Positions 35,159-44,255 are shown, counted from the first letter of the stretch. The stretch is DNA of 64,000 nt from Saccharibacillus sp. O23 (GCF_002205895.1 NZ_NJDE01000011.1:46354-110353), one strand, 5' to 3'. A program made the numbers and translations. The notes: generated by a model not told the origin, from the letters alone.

Positions 35159-35863
35159 TCACTTCAAAAGAGAAAGTTCGCGTTCGGCCCGGAGCACGAT
35201 CGCCTCCGCTACCTCGTCGATCGTCATGCTCGTGGTATCGAGCACCGTCGCGTCGTCCGCGCATACGAGCGGAGACACTTCGCGATTGCGGTCGAGTTCG
35301 TCCCGTTGTTCGATCTCGCGTTCAAGCTGTTCGAGCGTAATGGCTTCGCCGGATTCCGGCAATTCCCGAAATCTGCGCCGCGCCCGTTCTTCCGCGGTAG
35401 CCGTCATGAAAATCTTGACTTCCGCGTCCGGCAAGACGGTGGTTCCGATGTCGCGTCCGTCCATGACGACGCCTTTACGCAAAGCCATTTGCCGCTGTGC
35501 GCCGGATAACTTCGCACGCAGCCCCTCGATTTGCGCATATCGGGAAACCGTCCGGCTGACGGCGAGCGAACGAATCTCGTTCGTCACGTCTTCTCCGGAC
35601 AAGCGTACTCGCTGGCCTTCTTCCCCCGGCACCAGTTCGATGTCGATGTTTTCCAGCCGCTTCAGTACCGCGCTCTCGTCTTCGGCTTCGATCCCTTGCC
35701 GCAACATGTCCCATGTCGCCGCCCGGTACATCGCCCCGGTGTCCACATAGACGTAAGAAAGCTTGGACGCGACTTTGCGAGCAACCGTGCTTTTGCCCGC
35801 GCCGGCAGGTCCGTCGATCGCGATGTTGATTCTGAACTCCCGTTCCCCGTTAGAACTGGACAA
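35159..35863 (-). CDS. cmk: cytidylate kinase
   Basis: Cmk phosphorylates (d)CMP and UMP. NIAIDGPAGAGKSTVARKVA is the P-loop, DTGAMYRAATW and VVMDGRDIGTTVLP the nucleotide-binding regions, and RRRFREL the lid. The likely start is TTG 35863 (234 residues): GGAGG stands 9 nt upstream; the further TTG at 35881 includes that site in its codons. It heads the unit cmk-rpsA-der and has a good promoter, but with a terminator hairpin almost at the transcription start. Confidence 0.93.
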   Translation of the reverse strand: MSSSNGEREFRINIAIDGPAGAGKSTVARKVASKLSYVYVDTGAMYRAATWDMLRQGIEAEDESAVLKRLENIDIELVPGEEGQRVRLSGEDVTNEIRSLAVSRTVSRYAQIEGLRAKLSGAQRQMALRKGVVMDGRDIGTTVLPDAEVKIFMTATAEERARRRFRELPESGEAITLEQLEREIEQRDELDRNREVSPLVCADDATVLDTTSMTIDEVAEAIVLRAERELSLLK

Positions 35864-35916
35864 GGGGGCATTCCTCCTCAAAACGGCCTACCCAGCGGGT
35901 AAGCTTCTCAATCAAT

Positions 35917-35937
35917 AAAAAAGCAGGCTGGGCCTGC
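35917..35937 (-). terminator. terminator hairpin at +3 of the cmk transcript
   Basis: GCAGGC-CCA-GCCTGC followed by six T residues on the minus strand. It lies 106 nt after the motI stop and also directly downstream of the cmk promoter, so cmk mRNA has to read through it. Confidence 0.75.
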
Positions 35938-35946
35938 GACAATAAA

Positions 35947-35975
35947 ATTATAGCACAAGAAAAGCCAATTTGCAA
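35947..35975 (-). promoter_or_regulatory. cmk operon promoter
   Basis: TTGCAA (35970-35975), 17-bp spacer, perfect TATAAT (35947-35952) on the minus strand. Confidence 0.75.
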
Positions 35976-36042
35976 AACGTACGCGAATGAGCGCGAAAAC
36001 AGGCCTGCGGCCGAATGACAGCGGATCCGAAAACGGCCGAAT

Positions 36043-36684
36043 TCAGCGATTGCGGAAATCCAATTGTCGTTCGAAGCAGTACCGAATGACTTTCTGACGT
36101 TCCGTATCGACGATCCGGGTAAAATGCACGCTGACCGTGTTGCGCCCGGTGCCCGGTTCTTTGACCCGCAGAACTTCGCCGTCGAAAGGCACGTGGTCGA
36201 TGCTTCCGCTTTTGTAAGTCAGCAGAATCCAGCCGTTCACCTGCATTTTTTCTTCGATGCGTTCGTTCGCCCCCGTCACGAAAGACAATCCTCCGCCGCT
36301 CAGATCCGAGGTCAACGCGGTGAAATGGAATTCGGGCGACTTGACCGCGATTTCGACCTGGGCCGGAACGCGCAAATAATGCCGTCTTTGCACTTTCGAA
36401 ATTTCTTCAGGAAGCGGCTTGCTGATTCGCATAAGCGGGATCGCGTCGTCTTGATACCCGAGCACGTGGGAAGTGAAATAATATTTGACCCCGTCTTCCG
36501 TCACGTGATAGACGGAAAGTTCCTCGCCGAGACGCATGCGCGTCATTCGACCGGCACGGATCGGGAGTTCGATAAGCAGCGCATTTTCTTCGATCTCCGA
36601 AATCCGGGAACGATGTTCGTTTTCGGAATTGGCTTCCATCGATACGGGCTGCATAAACAGCATGTCGTTGGTTTTTGGATACAT
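36043..36684 (-). CDS. motI: PilZ-domain c-di-GMP effector (MotI/YcgR-like)
   Basis: The 213-residue protein has a YcgR-like N-terminal beta domain (about residues 25-115) and a PilZ domain beginning RRHYLRVPA with later DLSGGGLSF. RxxxR and DxSxxG are the c-di-GMP contacts. Its B. subtilis counterpart YpfA/MotI binds the flagellar stator and brakes swimming when c-di-GMP is high. ATG 36684 is used, with AAGGCGGG upstream at somewhat long spacing. In Bacillus it follows sleB-ypeB; here prsW is immediately upstream. Confidence 0.88.
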   Translation of the reverse strand: MYPKTNDMLFMQPVSMEANSENEHRSRISEIEENALLIELPIRAGRMTRMRLGEELSVYHVTEDGVKYYFTSHVLGYQDDAIPLMRISKPLPEEISKVQRRHYLRVPAQVEIAVKSPEFHFTALTSDLSGGGLSFVTGANERIEEKMQVNGWILLTYKSGSIDHVPFDGEVLRVKEPGTGRNTVSVHFTRIVDTERQKVIRYCFERQLDFRNR

Positions 36685-36889
36685 CTTTTTGATCGCCCGC
36701 CTTCGTTGTGCGTGAACTACCGTGCGGCCTTGCGCTTCTTGCTTCCGTCCGGCCTCATCAGTATACCATGCGAAAATAGCCTTGTGAGCCGAATCGCCCA
36801 AAAATCAAACAAGGAAGCTTAGGACGAAGGTCGTCCCCAGCTTCCTGTTCGATCCGTTTTCGTTTTTCCGCGGCCGTCGCGCGTTTTGT

Positions 36890-37636
36890 TCAAGCTTCTT
36901 TTTTGTTCGACAAGACGGACGACGCCGATTCGTTCCTGGCTCGCGCGGGCGGCTCTTCCTTTTTCAAAAAACGAAACGGAGAGCGATTGTTCGCTTTGAC
37001 CACCTTGTCCATGCCTCCGTACCACATCAGCACCATGAACGGAACGATGTACCACAGCCAGTAATGGCCGGACGTGTTGAGGATGACATCGTAGATTCCG
37101 TGCCAAATCAGCGGCATGACGAGCGAAAGCGCCAAAAATTTTTTCCTCTGCGAAGACAGGGAAGCGAATTTGGCCCGTCCCATGTAGTAGCCCATCACCA
37201 CGCCGAACATCGCATGGCCGGAGACCGGCAGCAGTCCGCGCAGCAGCATGGAAGCAAAAGAAGCTTTCAGCGTGAACGCGTAAATGATATTTTCGAGCGT
37301 CGCGAATCCGAGCGATACGGCTACCGCGTACAAGATGCCGTCGTAAGGTTCGTCGAATTCGGTATGATGATAAATGAAATGATACAACACGAACCATTTG
37401 AACGCTTCTTCGACGCCCGACGAAATGCCGAACGCGAACACGTAAGGATTGTCTCCGATTCCTCTGATCAGCCCCTGCTGGACGATCATGATCGGAAACA
37501 CGACCAGAACGCCGAGCAGAAACATCCGAACCACCATATGTAAAGGTTCGGCATCGTATTTGTCTTTGAGATAAAAATAGAAAAGCAATGCCACGCCCGG
37601 CGTAATGGCCGCGACGAGAACCGTCAAAACAAGCAA
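36890..37636 (-). CDS. prsW: intramembrane protease PrsW
   Basis: PrsW cleaves anti-sigma factors (RsiW in B. subtilis) at site 1. The 248-residue protein has about seven to eight membrane helices, with the family motifs SSGVEEAFKWFVLY (EE pair), SGHAMFGVVMG and WHGIYDVIL. The start is TTG 37636, 4-5 nt after AAAGGGGG. A cytoplasmic basic tail follows the last helix. The adjacent ECF pair at 6 kb could be a client, but that is speculative. Confidence 0.92.
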   Translation of the reverse strand: MLVLTVLVAAITPGVALLFYFYLKDKYDAEPLHMVVRMFLLGVLVVFPIMIVQQGLIRGIGDNPYVFAFGISSGVEEAFKWFVLYHFIYHHTEFDEPYDGILYAVAVSLGFATLENIIYAFTLKASFASMLLRGLLPVSGHAMFGVVMGYYMGRAKFASLSSQRKKFLALSLVMPLIWHGIYDVILNTSGHYWLWYIVPFMVLMWYGGMDKVVKANNRSPFRFLKKEEPPARARNESASSVLSNKKEA

Positions 37637-37703
37637 AGCGTCCCCCTTTCCCGCCCGATTACGGCGAAATGAATGGATTGCTGCCGCCGAATAAACGGAA
37701 ACG

Positions 37704-37727
37704 GCCGTCCCGAACGCTCGGGACGGC
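37704..37727 (-). terminator. hairpin after mecA
   Basis: GCCGTCCCG/CGGGACGGC forms a 9-bp stem followed by CGTTTCCGTTTATT on the minus strand. The U tract is interrupted, so the efficiency is uncertain. Confidence 0.55.
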
Positions 37728-37748
37728 GTTGTTTCTCGCAGGCAGGCG

Positions 37749-38360
37749 TCACGCCCTGCGTTCGAAATGCGTGCAGATCTGAGCCACGGCCCGTTCCGCC
37801 ATGACGACCTTGCCGTACTCTTGAAGCACCGCTAAGGTAACCGGCGACGAGCTGCCGAACTCGGCAAGCACCGCGATCAGGGAATCGTGCAGCGAATCGT
37901 CGAGATCCTCCGCGGAAAAATGCAGGAACCAAGCATTTTTATAATGGTACAGCGAACCTTGGTCGGCGGCTCGATCGCGCAGGACATGCGCGGCTTCGAT
38001 CAACGGTTCGATATCGTGGAAGGAGTAAACGATCGTGTCGCTTGCCTCCATAGTCACTTCCATTTCATAGACTTCATCCGGCATTTCTTCGTCTCCCGTA
38101 TCCGAATGGAGCGGATCGTATTTGCCTTTGGTCACGACGACCACCATCCCCTGAGCGGGAAGCGCAAATACTTCGACGGCAAGAGGGCCGGTCGCGTCGA
38201 AACCGAGTTCGGTATAGGCCTGATCCATCATTTCGGTAAACAGATCGTGGACTCTCGGAATTTCCTGCCACATATCCTCCCGTTGGATGCCTCGTTCATT
38301 GAGATCATCGGATGTGAGGAAGATACGAATCTTATCCTGACTTAATCGTTCAATTTTCAC
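37749..38360 (-). CDS. mecA: ClpC adaptor protein MecA
   Basis: The 203-residue protein has the N-terminal substrate-binding domain (MKIERLSQDKIRIFLTSDDLNERGI) and the C-terminal ClpC-binding domain (residues about 105-203, VYSFHDIEPLIEAAHVL...GSLYHYKNAWFLHF), joined by an acidic linker. MecA delivers proteins such as ComK and Spx to ClpCP. The start is GTG 38360 with AAAGGAGG. The position near prsW equals the Bacillus paralogue YpbH. Confidence 0.93.
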   Translation of the reverse strand: MKIERLSQDKIRIFLTSDDLNERGIQREDMWQEIPRVHDLFTEMMDQAYTELGFDATGPLAVEVFALPAQGMVVVVTKGKYDPLHSDTGDEEMPDEVYEMEVTMEASDTIVYSFHDIEPLIEAAHVLRDRAADQGSLYHYKNAWFLHFSAEDLDDSLHDSLIAVLAEFGSSSPVTLAVLQEYGKVVMAERAVAQICTHFERRA

Positions 38361-38420
38361 GACAGGACCCTCCTTTTGGAGTCGTTTTTTGGAAAGGTCA
38401 TCCTAAGTGGCGCGTTTTAT

Positions 38421-38449
38421 ATTATATAACCACATATTTATGTTATCAC
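38421..38449 (-). promoter_or_regulatory. mecA promoter
   Basis: GTGATA (38444-38449), 17-bp spacer, perfect TATAAT (38421-38426) on the minus strand, about 60 nt before mecA. Confidence 0.55.
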
Positions 38450-38649
38450 TTCTTTTCCGCAAATGCACGTCCGGATTCGCTTACCTGAAAGGTTTCAGGA
38501 TAATATGAAAAGGTTACAATCCCGTTATGTGCCGCAAATGCAAGGTAAATTGTGCTAAACTTTGAAACGTTACATAAGCGGTTTAAAGAAATTCCTCGCC
38601 AAGCAAGCGGCACGACAAACGATAAGACAGAAAGCGAGATGGATGGAAG

Positions 38650-39630
38650 ATGTGGAAAAAGACGGCCATGTTCTGGCTGGCTGCGGGCCTCGTGCTCGGC
38701 GCTTGCGGGAACGAAGCCGAAACGGCGAAAACGCCGGAAACCGGGCAAACCGCTTCGGATACGAAAACTGCGGACAAAGCTCCGGCAGCGGGCGAAGCGA
38801 AAGCCGACGATTCGGCGAACGAGGAACAACCTGCGGCGGGAGAAGAAACCGCGGCCGATCCGGCAGCGACGACGGATACCGAAACCGATGCGTCCGCTCC
38901 CGACAAAAGCGCGGATTCGACGCAAGCGGGAACGACGGAAGAAACCGACGCTTCCGGCAAAGATCAGTCCGCGGCGAACGCCGCTCAGGTTCCGGTCGAA
39001 TATCATATGAACGGCAATTACGACATCGTGCCGAACGAAGGCAGCACGGCTCCGAAAAAAGTCGTCCTGCTCACGTTCGACGACGGCCCCAAAGAAGCCG
39101 AGATGATCAACGGGCTGTTCGATACCCTCGACAAACACAACGCCAAAGCGATCTTCTTCGTCAACGGCTATCGGGTCAAAGAACATCCCGAGCTGCTGAA
39201 ACTGATTCAAGAACGCGGCGGCATCGTGGGCAACCACAGTTACGATCACATTTATTTGAACAAACAAAGCAACGAGAAAATCAAGCAGCAGATCGAAGAC
39301 GTTCAGAAAATCGTCGAGCAAACGATCGGCGAGACGCCGAAGTTCTTCCGCCCGCCGAATGCGGCAGGCAACGACTACGCGCATCAGATCGCCAAAGAAA
39401 ACGGTCTGCTGTACATGACGTGGTCGGTCGGCTCGCTCGATTGGGTGAACAAAAACGATCCGAAAGCGGTCGTGGACAACGTGTTCGACCAACTTCATTC
39501 GGGCAGCAACATTCTCATGCACGAACTGCCTTGGACCGTCGAAGCGCTCGACGACCTGCTGACCAAGCTCGAAGCCAAAGGCTACGGCTTCGTCGATCCG
39601 CGAAGCATCGATACGACCAAGCAGCCTTAG
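38650..39630 (+). CDS. polysaccharide deacetylase lipoprotein
   Basis: The 326-residue protein begins with a lipoprotein signal (lipobox LGAC, Cys 19), then a low-complexity Ala/Glu/Thr/Asp-rich linker of about 90 residues, then a NodB domain: TFDDGP near 137-142, NHSYDHIYLN for metal binding, FFRPPNAAGND and MHELPWT. It is likely an extracytoplasmic, membrane-anchored peptidoglycan or chitooligosaccharide N-deacetylase. The final NodB motif has HELPW rather than a plain LHD, so the specificity is uncertain. A strong bidirectional terminator follows. Confidence 0.9.
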   Translation: MWKKTAMFWLAAGLVLGACGNEAETAKTPETGQTASDTKTADKAPAAGEAKADDSANEEQPAAGEETAADPAATTDTETDASAPDKSADSTQAGTTEETDASGKDQSAANAAQVPVEYHMNGNYDIVPNEGSTAPKKVVLLTFDDGPKEAEMINGLFDTLDKHNAKAIFFVNGYRVKEHPELLKLIQERGGIVGNHSYDHIYLNKQSNEKIKQQIEDVQKIVEQTIGETPKFFRPPNAAGNDYAHQIAKENGLLYMTWSVGSLDWVNKNDPKAVVDNVFDQLHSGSNILMHELPWTVEALDDLLTKLEAKGYGFVDPRSIDTTKQP

Positions 39631-39685
39631 ATCGATCCGCGCGGATCGCAAGGCGGCGCTTCGAACTTCAGCCCTGTTAATACGC

Positions 39686-39721
39686 AAAAAAGAGCCGTCC
39701 CGGCCGGGACGGCTCTTTTTT
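39686..39721. terminator. bidirectional terminator, deacetylase/phosphoesterase
   Basis: A perfect palindromic GC-rich core (AGAGCCGTCCC... arms) flanked by AAAAA and TTTTTT, between convergent genes. Confidence 0.95.
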
Positions 39722-39795
39722 GGCTTTTGGCGTGCCGGGTCGACCGCCGCGCGAACGCCTATCGTTCGCGGCAGCCCGCGCTTCGGTTCGACTCT

Positions 39796-40638
39796 TCAGC
39801 GCGTTCCTTCCATCTTCGGCGCGCTGCGCAGCGTAAGCAGATGCGTCTCCGCCGGCGAACCGAGACGCAGCGGGAAATGGCTCGTGCCGATGCCGCGCGT
39901 GATACGCAGCCCCGTCATCCCGCCGTCTTCGGAATCGATGAAATGCGTGCCGTCCAGATAAGTCTTGTAGAACGGCTTGGAGGCTGCCGGGCCGACCAGC
40001 GGCAGGCTGATCTGTCCCCCGTGCGTATGGCCCGCGAACGCGTAATTGGCGGAGATGCGCCGCAGCGCCACCACCCATTTGGGATCGTGCATCAGCACGA
40101 GCACGCAGTCTTCGCGGCGGATGCGCGGATCGCCGCGCCACATTCCCGCCGGTCCCAGATCGTCGATGCCCGCCAGCCAGATGGTGCTTCCGTTGCGATG
40201 AAGCGGCACGTTCTTGCTGCCCAGCGGCTTGACCGCGCATTCTTCGAGCAGGCGATCGAGCTTCTCCATATTCGGCATATACGCTTCGTAATCGTGATTG
40301 CCGTATACGGCATAAGCCGGTCCGAGCTTGCGCAGCATGCGCATATTCGCCCGGGTCCGTTCTTCCGGCACGCCGCGATCGGTCAGATCGCCCGCGATCC
40401 AGACGATATCGACTTTGCCCAGCAGCGCGGCGATTTCCGCTTCGGGAAGCGCCCTGCGATGGATATCCGCGATGAAATAGACGCGGTAACCGTCGAACTC
40501 GGGCGGCAGTCCCGGAATATGCACGTCTTCATGCTCGACGCGGAACGCCATCGCTTCTTTCACCATATGTACGCCCACGCCCGCGGCAACGCCCGCCGCG
40601 GCGGCGAGCGCTTGTTTCCAACCGAATTTTATTGCCAT
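39796..40638 (-). CDS. membrane-anchored metallophosphoesterase (YpbG-like)
   Basis: The 280-residue protein has a hydrophobic N-terminus (LAAAAGVAAGVGVHMV) that could be a signal or anchor, then phosphoesterase motifs FIADIHRR, WIAGDLTDRG, YGNHDYE, LVLMHDP and FAGHTHGGQ. This arrangement, with GHTHGGQI, is like YkuE/YpbG-type lipid-phosphate or envelope phosphoesterases. Bacillus ypbG is in the same position. ATG 40638 has AGGAGTG; it overlaps the 146-residue gene by 10 nt. Confidence 0.88.
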   Translation of the reverse strand: MAIKFGWKQALAAAAGVAAGVGVHMVKEAMAFRVEHEDVHIPGLPPEFDGYRVYFIADIHRRALPEAEIAALLGKVDIVWIAGDLTDRGVPEERTRANMRMLRKLGPAYAVYGNHDYEAYMPNMEKLDRLLEECAVKPLGSKNVPLHRNGSTIWLAGIDDLGPAGMWRGDPRIRREDCVLVLMHDPKWVVALRRISANYAFAGHTHGGQISLPLVGPAASKPFYKTYLDGTHFIDSEDGGMTGLRITRGIGTSHFPLRLGSPAETHLLTLRSAPKMEGTR

Positions 40639-41069
40639 GGCCACTTCACTCCTGTCGTCTGGGTCCCCCACCACAGCAGCGTCCCGAGCAGGATCAAGAA
40701 CAGCAGGATCAACGTTTCGTAGAACCACTTGGTCAGCCGAATCCGTCCCGAAGGATACAGAACGCTGCGCGGCGGCAGCTCTTCGCCTTCCTCTTGTTCT
40801 TGCTCGGCTTCCGTCGCGGAGACCGTTCGGAGAGGGGCTTCCCTGCGGGGTTCGGTGCGATAACCCGCAGAGACGCTCTCGGAAACGGTCGGCGGCGAAA
40901 GCTCCGGTTCGGACAGAACCGAGCGGTTCTCCGGAACCGACAGCCGAAGAACCGTCGTATCCGACAGCCTCCGCTGGTTCTCCTGCCATTCCTGCTTGAA
41001 TGTCTGACGCTTGCGGCGCTTTTTTTTGGTACTTGGATGCCGATCCATGCGGCTTAAACGTTCGCTCAT
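40629..41069 (-). CDS. uncharacterised protein with C-terminal membrane helix
   Basis: The 146-residue protein is strongly basic for its first 30 residues (DRHPSTKKKRRKRQTFKQEWQ), has a low-complexity Ser/Glu-rich middle, and ends with one membrane helix (about 117-136, ETLILLFLILLGTLLWWG). It is probably a tail-anchored cytoplasmic protein. The function is unknown. Its start overlaps the CPBP stop (ATGA) and its end overlaps the phosphoesterase start, so the three genes form an operon. It occupies the place of Bacillus ypbE/ypbF. Confidence 0.7.
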   Translation of the reverse strand: MSERLSRMDRHPSTKKKRRKRQTFKQEWQENQRRLSDTTVLRLSVPENRSVLSEPELSPPTVSESVSAGYRTEPRREAPLRTVSATEAEQEQEEGEELPPRSVLYPSGRIRLTKWFYETLILLFLILLGTLLWWGTQTTGVKWPWQ

Positions 41070-41656
41070 CGTTCCTTCTGTTCCCTCCGTTTAATCATGA
41101 TGCCCGAGATGAAATCGATCAGGAAATGGCAGACGATCGGCGCCCACAACGTGCCCGACTGCACATAGATCCAGCCAAGCCCGTAACTGCTCGCGAATAC
41201 CCAAGCCGTCGGCAGCCAATGCCGAAGGTAACGGATATGGATAACCGCAAACAAAATGCTTGTCCAATACGGGCCGAGGTGATACTGCAAAGCTCCTCGA
41301 AACAAAAGTTCTTCGCATATGGACACGATCGCGGCAATCGCGAAAATATGCCATAGCGGACGATCGCGAAACAACATCGCGTTGATTCCGCCGTCGTCCA
41401 TGTCTTCTTCGCGGCCCCAGACCGTCATCAAAAAGTCGACGAAAAACATGACGACGGCCAATCCGGCACCCCAGTAAAGAAAGTTCCATCCTGACGGAAA
41501 CTCCAGCAATCGCAGCGGATTACGGCCCTGCAGCAAGATCCAGACCGTCCCGACCAGCAACGTAAGCCCCTGGGTGAGGTACAGATTCGCCAGCAGCAGA
41601 CGATCCGTCATTTGGACGGGACCGCGCCGGCGTTCGTTCTCGTTCTTGTTCGTCAT
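41066..41656 (-). CDS. CPBP/CAAX-type intramembrane metalloprotease (YpbD-like)
   Basis: The 196-residue membrane protein has the CPBP motifs EELLFRG (motif 1), FAVIHIRY (motif 2, HxxR-type) and HFLIDF (motif 3). Such proteins are Rce1-like proteases, often of unknown client; B. subtilis YpbD is in this location. ATG 41656 follows GAGGAACGAAACC. The promoter upstream is good, and the gene leads a three-gene operon. Confidence 0.88.
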   Translation of the reverse strand: MTNKNENERRRGPVQMTDRLLLANLYLTQGLTLLVGTVWILLQGRNPLRLLEFPSGWNFLYWGAGLAVVMFFVDFLMTVWGREEDMDDGGINAMLFRDRPLWHIFAIAAIVSICEELLFRGALQYHLGPYWTSILFAVIHIRYLRHWLPTAWVFASSYGLGWIYVQSGTLWAPIVCHFLIDFISGIMIKRREQKER

Positions 41657-41705
41657 GGTTTCGTTCCTCAGTAGCTACAATTTAGATAGCGTAAAACCTA
41701 TTAAA

Positions 41706-41734
41706 ATGATAACGAAATCGGAACGCTTAATCAA
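41706..41734 (-). promoter_or_regulatory. promoter of the CPBP operon
   Basis: TTGATT (41729-41734), 17-bp spacer, TATCAT (41706-41711) on the minus strand. Confidence 0.55.
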
Positions 41735-41921
41735 GTTCGGACCTTTTTCGAAAGCGGATTTGGCCCTTTCGGACCGTGTCCGGCGGCCCGGGATTTTTGT
41801 CCGGAAAATACGTACGCCGATCCACCTTTTTAAATACAATGATCGGAATTTTCACTTTTATCAAAAACAAAACGCTTATATTTTTGACCATCGTTCGTAA
41901 ATCCCGAATTTATTTTACCCG

Positions 41922-41951
41922 TTGACACCCGATGTAACCTTATGTTAAAGT
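41922..41951 (+). promoter_or_regulatory. serA promoter
   Basis: Perfect TTGACA (41922-41927), 18-bp spacer, TAAAGT (41946-41951), upstream of the T-box leader. Confidence 0.6.
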
Positions 41952-41984
41952 ATGAAAAAATTCAACCTGAGCGAAACGCTTTGA

Positions 41985-42250
41985 AGGAGAACGAACGAAA
42001 CGCGCATATGCAGAGAACCGGTGGTCGGTGCGAACCGGTAATGCGTCTTCGTCCCGAGCGCTCCCGAGCGTCTGCCCGACCCGCAGCCATGCGGCGTAGG
42101 CGCAGCCGGTGTCACGCCGTTACCGTGAAGGGTCGAAACTTTCGACCCGCTAAGGCCGACGTCCGCAAGGACCCGGCGAATTAGGGTGGCACCGCGAGAC
42201 TCTCGTCCCTTTACCGCGCCAGCGGTATGAGGACGGGAGTCTTTTTTGCG
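41985..42250 (+). ncRNA. T-box leader of serA (tRNA-Ser expected)
   Basis: Stem I features (AGAGAACC near 42012 and the GGTCGGTGCGAACC apical part), the T-box sequence AGGGTGGCACCGCG at 42183-42196 and a terminator stem are in the canonical order. Uncharged tRNA would stabilise the antiterminator and allow serA transcription. The specifier codon is not resolved with certainty; AGC (42057-42059) and TCC (42062-42064), both Ser codons, lie in the right part of stem I. Confidence 0.93.
42198..42247 (+). terminator. T-box terminator
   Basis: GACTCTCGTCC (42198-42208) pairs with GGACGGGAGTC (42231-42241) and is followed by six T residues. Confidence 0.93.
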
Positions 42251-42452
42251 GGCATCTTGCGAACCCGATGTTTCGGCTCAGGTCTGTCCTCTGCTCGATC
42301 AACGCGTCTTTCCGTTATTGCAATAACGCATTTATGTCATTTTCTCGATTCGCAGCACCGGTTTTTCGGACGTCCCGCAGCCGCGGAAGACGTTCTTGGA
42401 ACAATAGGAAGTCGAAGCCTACAGCGTAACGAATAAGGGAGGAAACAAGACG

Positions 42453-44039
42453 ATGTTTAAAGTATTGGTATCGGATCCGATCAGCGATCTGGGCATTCAA
42501 CAGTTGGTAGAAGCGGCAGATGTGCAAGTGGACAAAAAGACAGGACTTTCCGAAGCCGAATTGATCGAAATCATCGGCGAATACGACGCGCTGCTCGTGC
42601 GCAGCCAAACGAAAGTCACCGAAGCGATCATGAACGCGGGTTCCCGCCTCAAAGTCGTCGGACGCGCGGGCGTCGGCGTCGACAATATCGATCTTCCCGC
42701 GGCAACCGGCCGCGGCATCATCGTCATCAACGCGCCGGACGGCAACACGATCACGACCTGCGAACACGCCTTCGCCATGATGATGGCGCTCGCCCGGCAT
42801 ATTCCTCAGGCTTACGCCAAGACCGTCGGCGGACAATGGGACCGCAAATTCCTCGGCGTGGAACTGCGCAACAAGAAGCTCGGCGTGCTCGGCATGGGCC
42901 GCATCGGCAGCGAAGTGGCGAAACGCGCCAAAGCGTTCGGCATGGACATTCTGGGCTACGATCCGTTCTTGACCGAAGAACGCGCGGAGAAATTGGGCGT
43001 TAAACTGTCGAGCGTCGACGACATCGTCAAGAACGCCGATTTCATGACCGTTCATACCCCGCTCACGCCGGAAACGAAACATATGATCTCGACCGCCCAA
43101 TTCGCCGTAATGAAAAAAGGCATGCGGATCATCAACTGTGCCCGCGGCGGCGTGGTAGACGAAGCGGCGCTGGTCGAAGCGATCGAACAGGGCATCGTGG
43201 CAGGCGCAGCGTTCGACGTATTCGAACAAGAACCGCCGGCTCCCGACCACCCGTTCCTGAACAATCCGAAAATCATCGTGACTCCGCACTTGGGCGCTTC
43301 GACCGTCGAAGCCCAAGAAAACGTAGCGATCGACGTATCGGAACAAGTGCTGCACATTCTGCGCGACGAGCCGTTCAAGAACGCCGTCAACATGCCGCCG
43401 GTCGCCAGCAGCGTCATGAACAAGCTTCAGCCTTACTTCTCGATCGGCGAGAAGCTCGGACGTTTCGCTTCGCAAACGACGAACGCCGCGGTCAAAGCGA
43501 TCCGCATCGATTATGCCGGCGATCTGTCGGAAGTCGATACGCAGCCGCTGACCCGTTATATCGTCAAAGGCATTCTGACCCGCCATCTGGACGGCGACGT
43601 CAATATCGTCAACGCGCTGCATCTCGCCAAAGTCCGCGACTTGAACGTGCAGGTCAGCAGCTCGTCGGCAACCAAAGGCTTTACCAACCTGATCACGGTC
43701 ACGCTGGTCGAGCAAGACAACACCGAACGTTCGGTAGCGGGAACGCTCCTGTACGGTTACGGCGAACGGATCGTGCAGGTCAACGACTTCCCGATCGACT
43801 CGGCTCCGGACAACCATCTGCTGCTCATCTCGCACAATGACCAACCGGGCATCATCGGCAGCATGGGCACCCTGCTCGGCCGCAACGACGTCAATATCGC
43901 GACGATGCAGGTCGGCCGTAAAGTCGTAGGCGGCGAAGCGGTCATGCTGCTGAGCGTCGACAAAGAAGTGCCGAAGAACGTGATCGCGGAGCTGGTCGCC
44001 CTGCCGGCGATCAACTCGGCGCAGGAAATCACGCTGTAA
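42453..44039 (+). CDS. serA: D-3-phosphoglycerate dehydrogenase
   Basis: SerA oxidises 3-phosphoglycerate to start serine synthesis. The 528-residue protein has the NAD motif GVLGMGRIGSEVA, the catalytic Arg (CARGGVVDE), Glu and His (TPHLGAST), an intervening ASB-type domain and a C-terminal ACT domain (LLISHNDQPGIIGSMG) that usually senses serine. ATG 42453 follows GGGAGG. It is a plus-strand gene among minus-strand neighbours and is T-box controlled. Confidence 0.97.
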   Translation: MFKVLVSDPISDLGIQQLVEAADVQVDKKTGLSEAELIEIIGEYDALLVRSQTKVTEAIMNAGSRLKVVGRAGVGVDNIDLPAATGRGIIVINAPDGNTITTCEHAFAMMMALARHIPQAYAKTVGGQWDRKFLGVELRNKKLGVLGMGRIGSEVAKRAKAFGMDILGYDPFLTEERAEKLGVKLSSVDDIVKNADFMTVHTPLTPETKHMISTAQFAVMKKGMRIINCARGGVVDEAALVEAIEQGIVAGAAFDVFEQEPPAPDHPFLNNPKIIVTPHLGASTVEAQENVAIDVSEQVLHILRDEPFKNAVNMPPVASSVMNKLQPYFSIGEKLGRFASQTTNAAVKAIRIDYAGDLSEVDTQPLTRYIVKGILTRHLDGDVNIVNALHLAKVRDLNVQVSSSSATKGFTNLITVTLVEQDNTERSVAGTLLYGYGERIVQVNDFPIDSAPDNHLLLISHNDQPGIIGSMGTLLGRNDVNIATMQVGRKVVGGEAVMLLSVDKEVPKNVIAELVALPAINSAQEITL

Positions 44040-44120
44040 GGTTGAATGTCCCGATCTTCGATCGGATATTCAACTGTTCGATCGAGAGGAACGACCGGAT
44101 TTCCCGAAGTCGTTCGGATC

Positions 44121-44162
44121 AAAAAAAGCTGTACGCGGTTTACGCCGCGTACAGCTTTTTTC
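44121..44162. terminator. bidirectional terminator after serA
   Basis: A 10-bp GCTGTACGCG/CGCGTACAGC stem flanked by seven A and seven T residues between convergent serA and glpK. Confidence 0.93.
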
Positions 44163-44255
44163 TCGCGAAAAGAGATCTCGTTCTGCTCAAGCGCCGAACC
44201 GTACGGGTTTCGGTCGGACCCTAACGAAACAAAACCGAAACCCGCAGTCCCCTCC

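Noticed and set aside
33650..35509. 619-codon plus-strand open frame
   Set aside because: Antisense to rpsA and part of cmk; no ribosome binding site or motif.
38709..38990. Coding repeat in the deacetylase gene
   Set aside because: The Ala/Glu/Thr/Asp-rich stretch is a low-complexity linker without a regular repeat unit.
42315..43844. 509-codon minus-strand open frame
   Set aside because: Antisense to serA, which has clear family motifs and a T-box leader.
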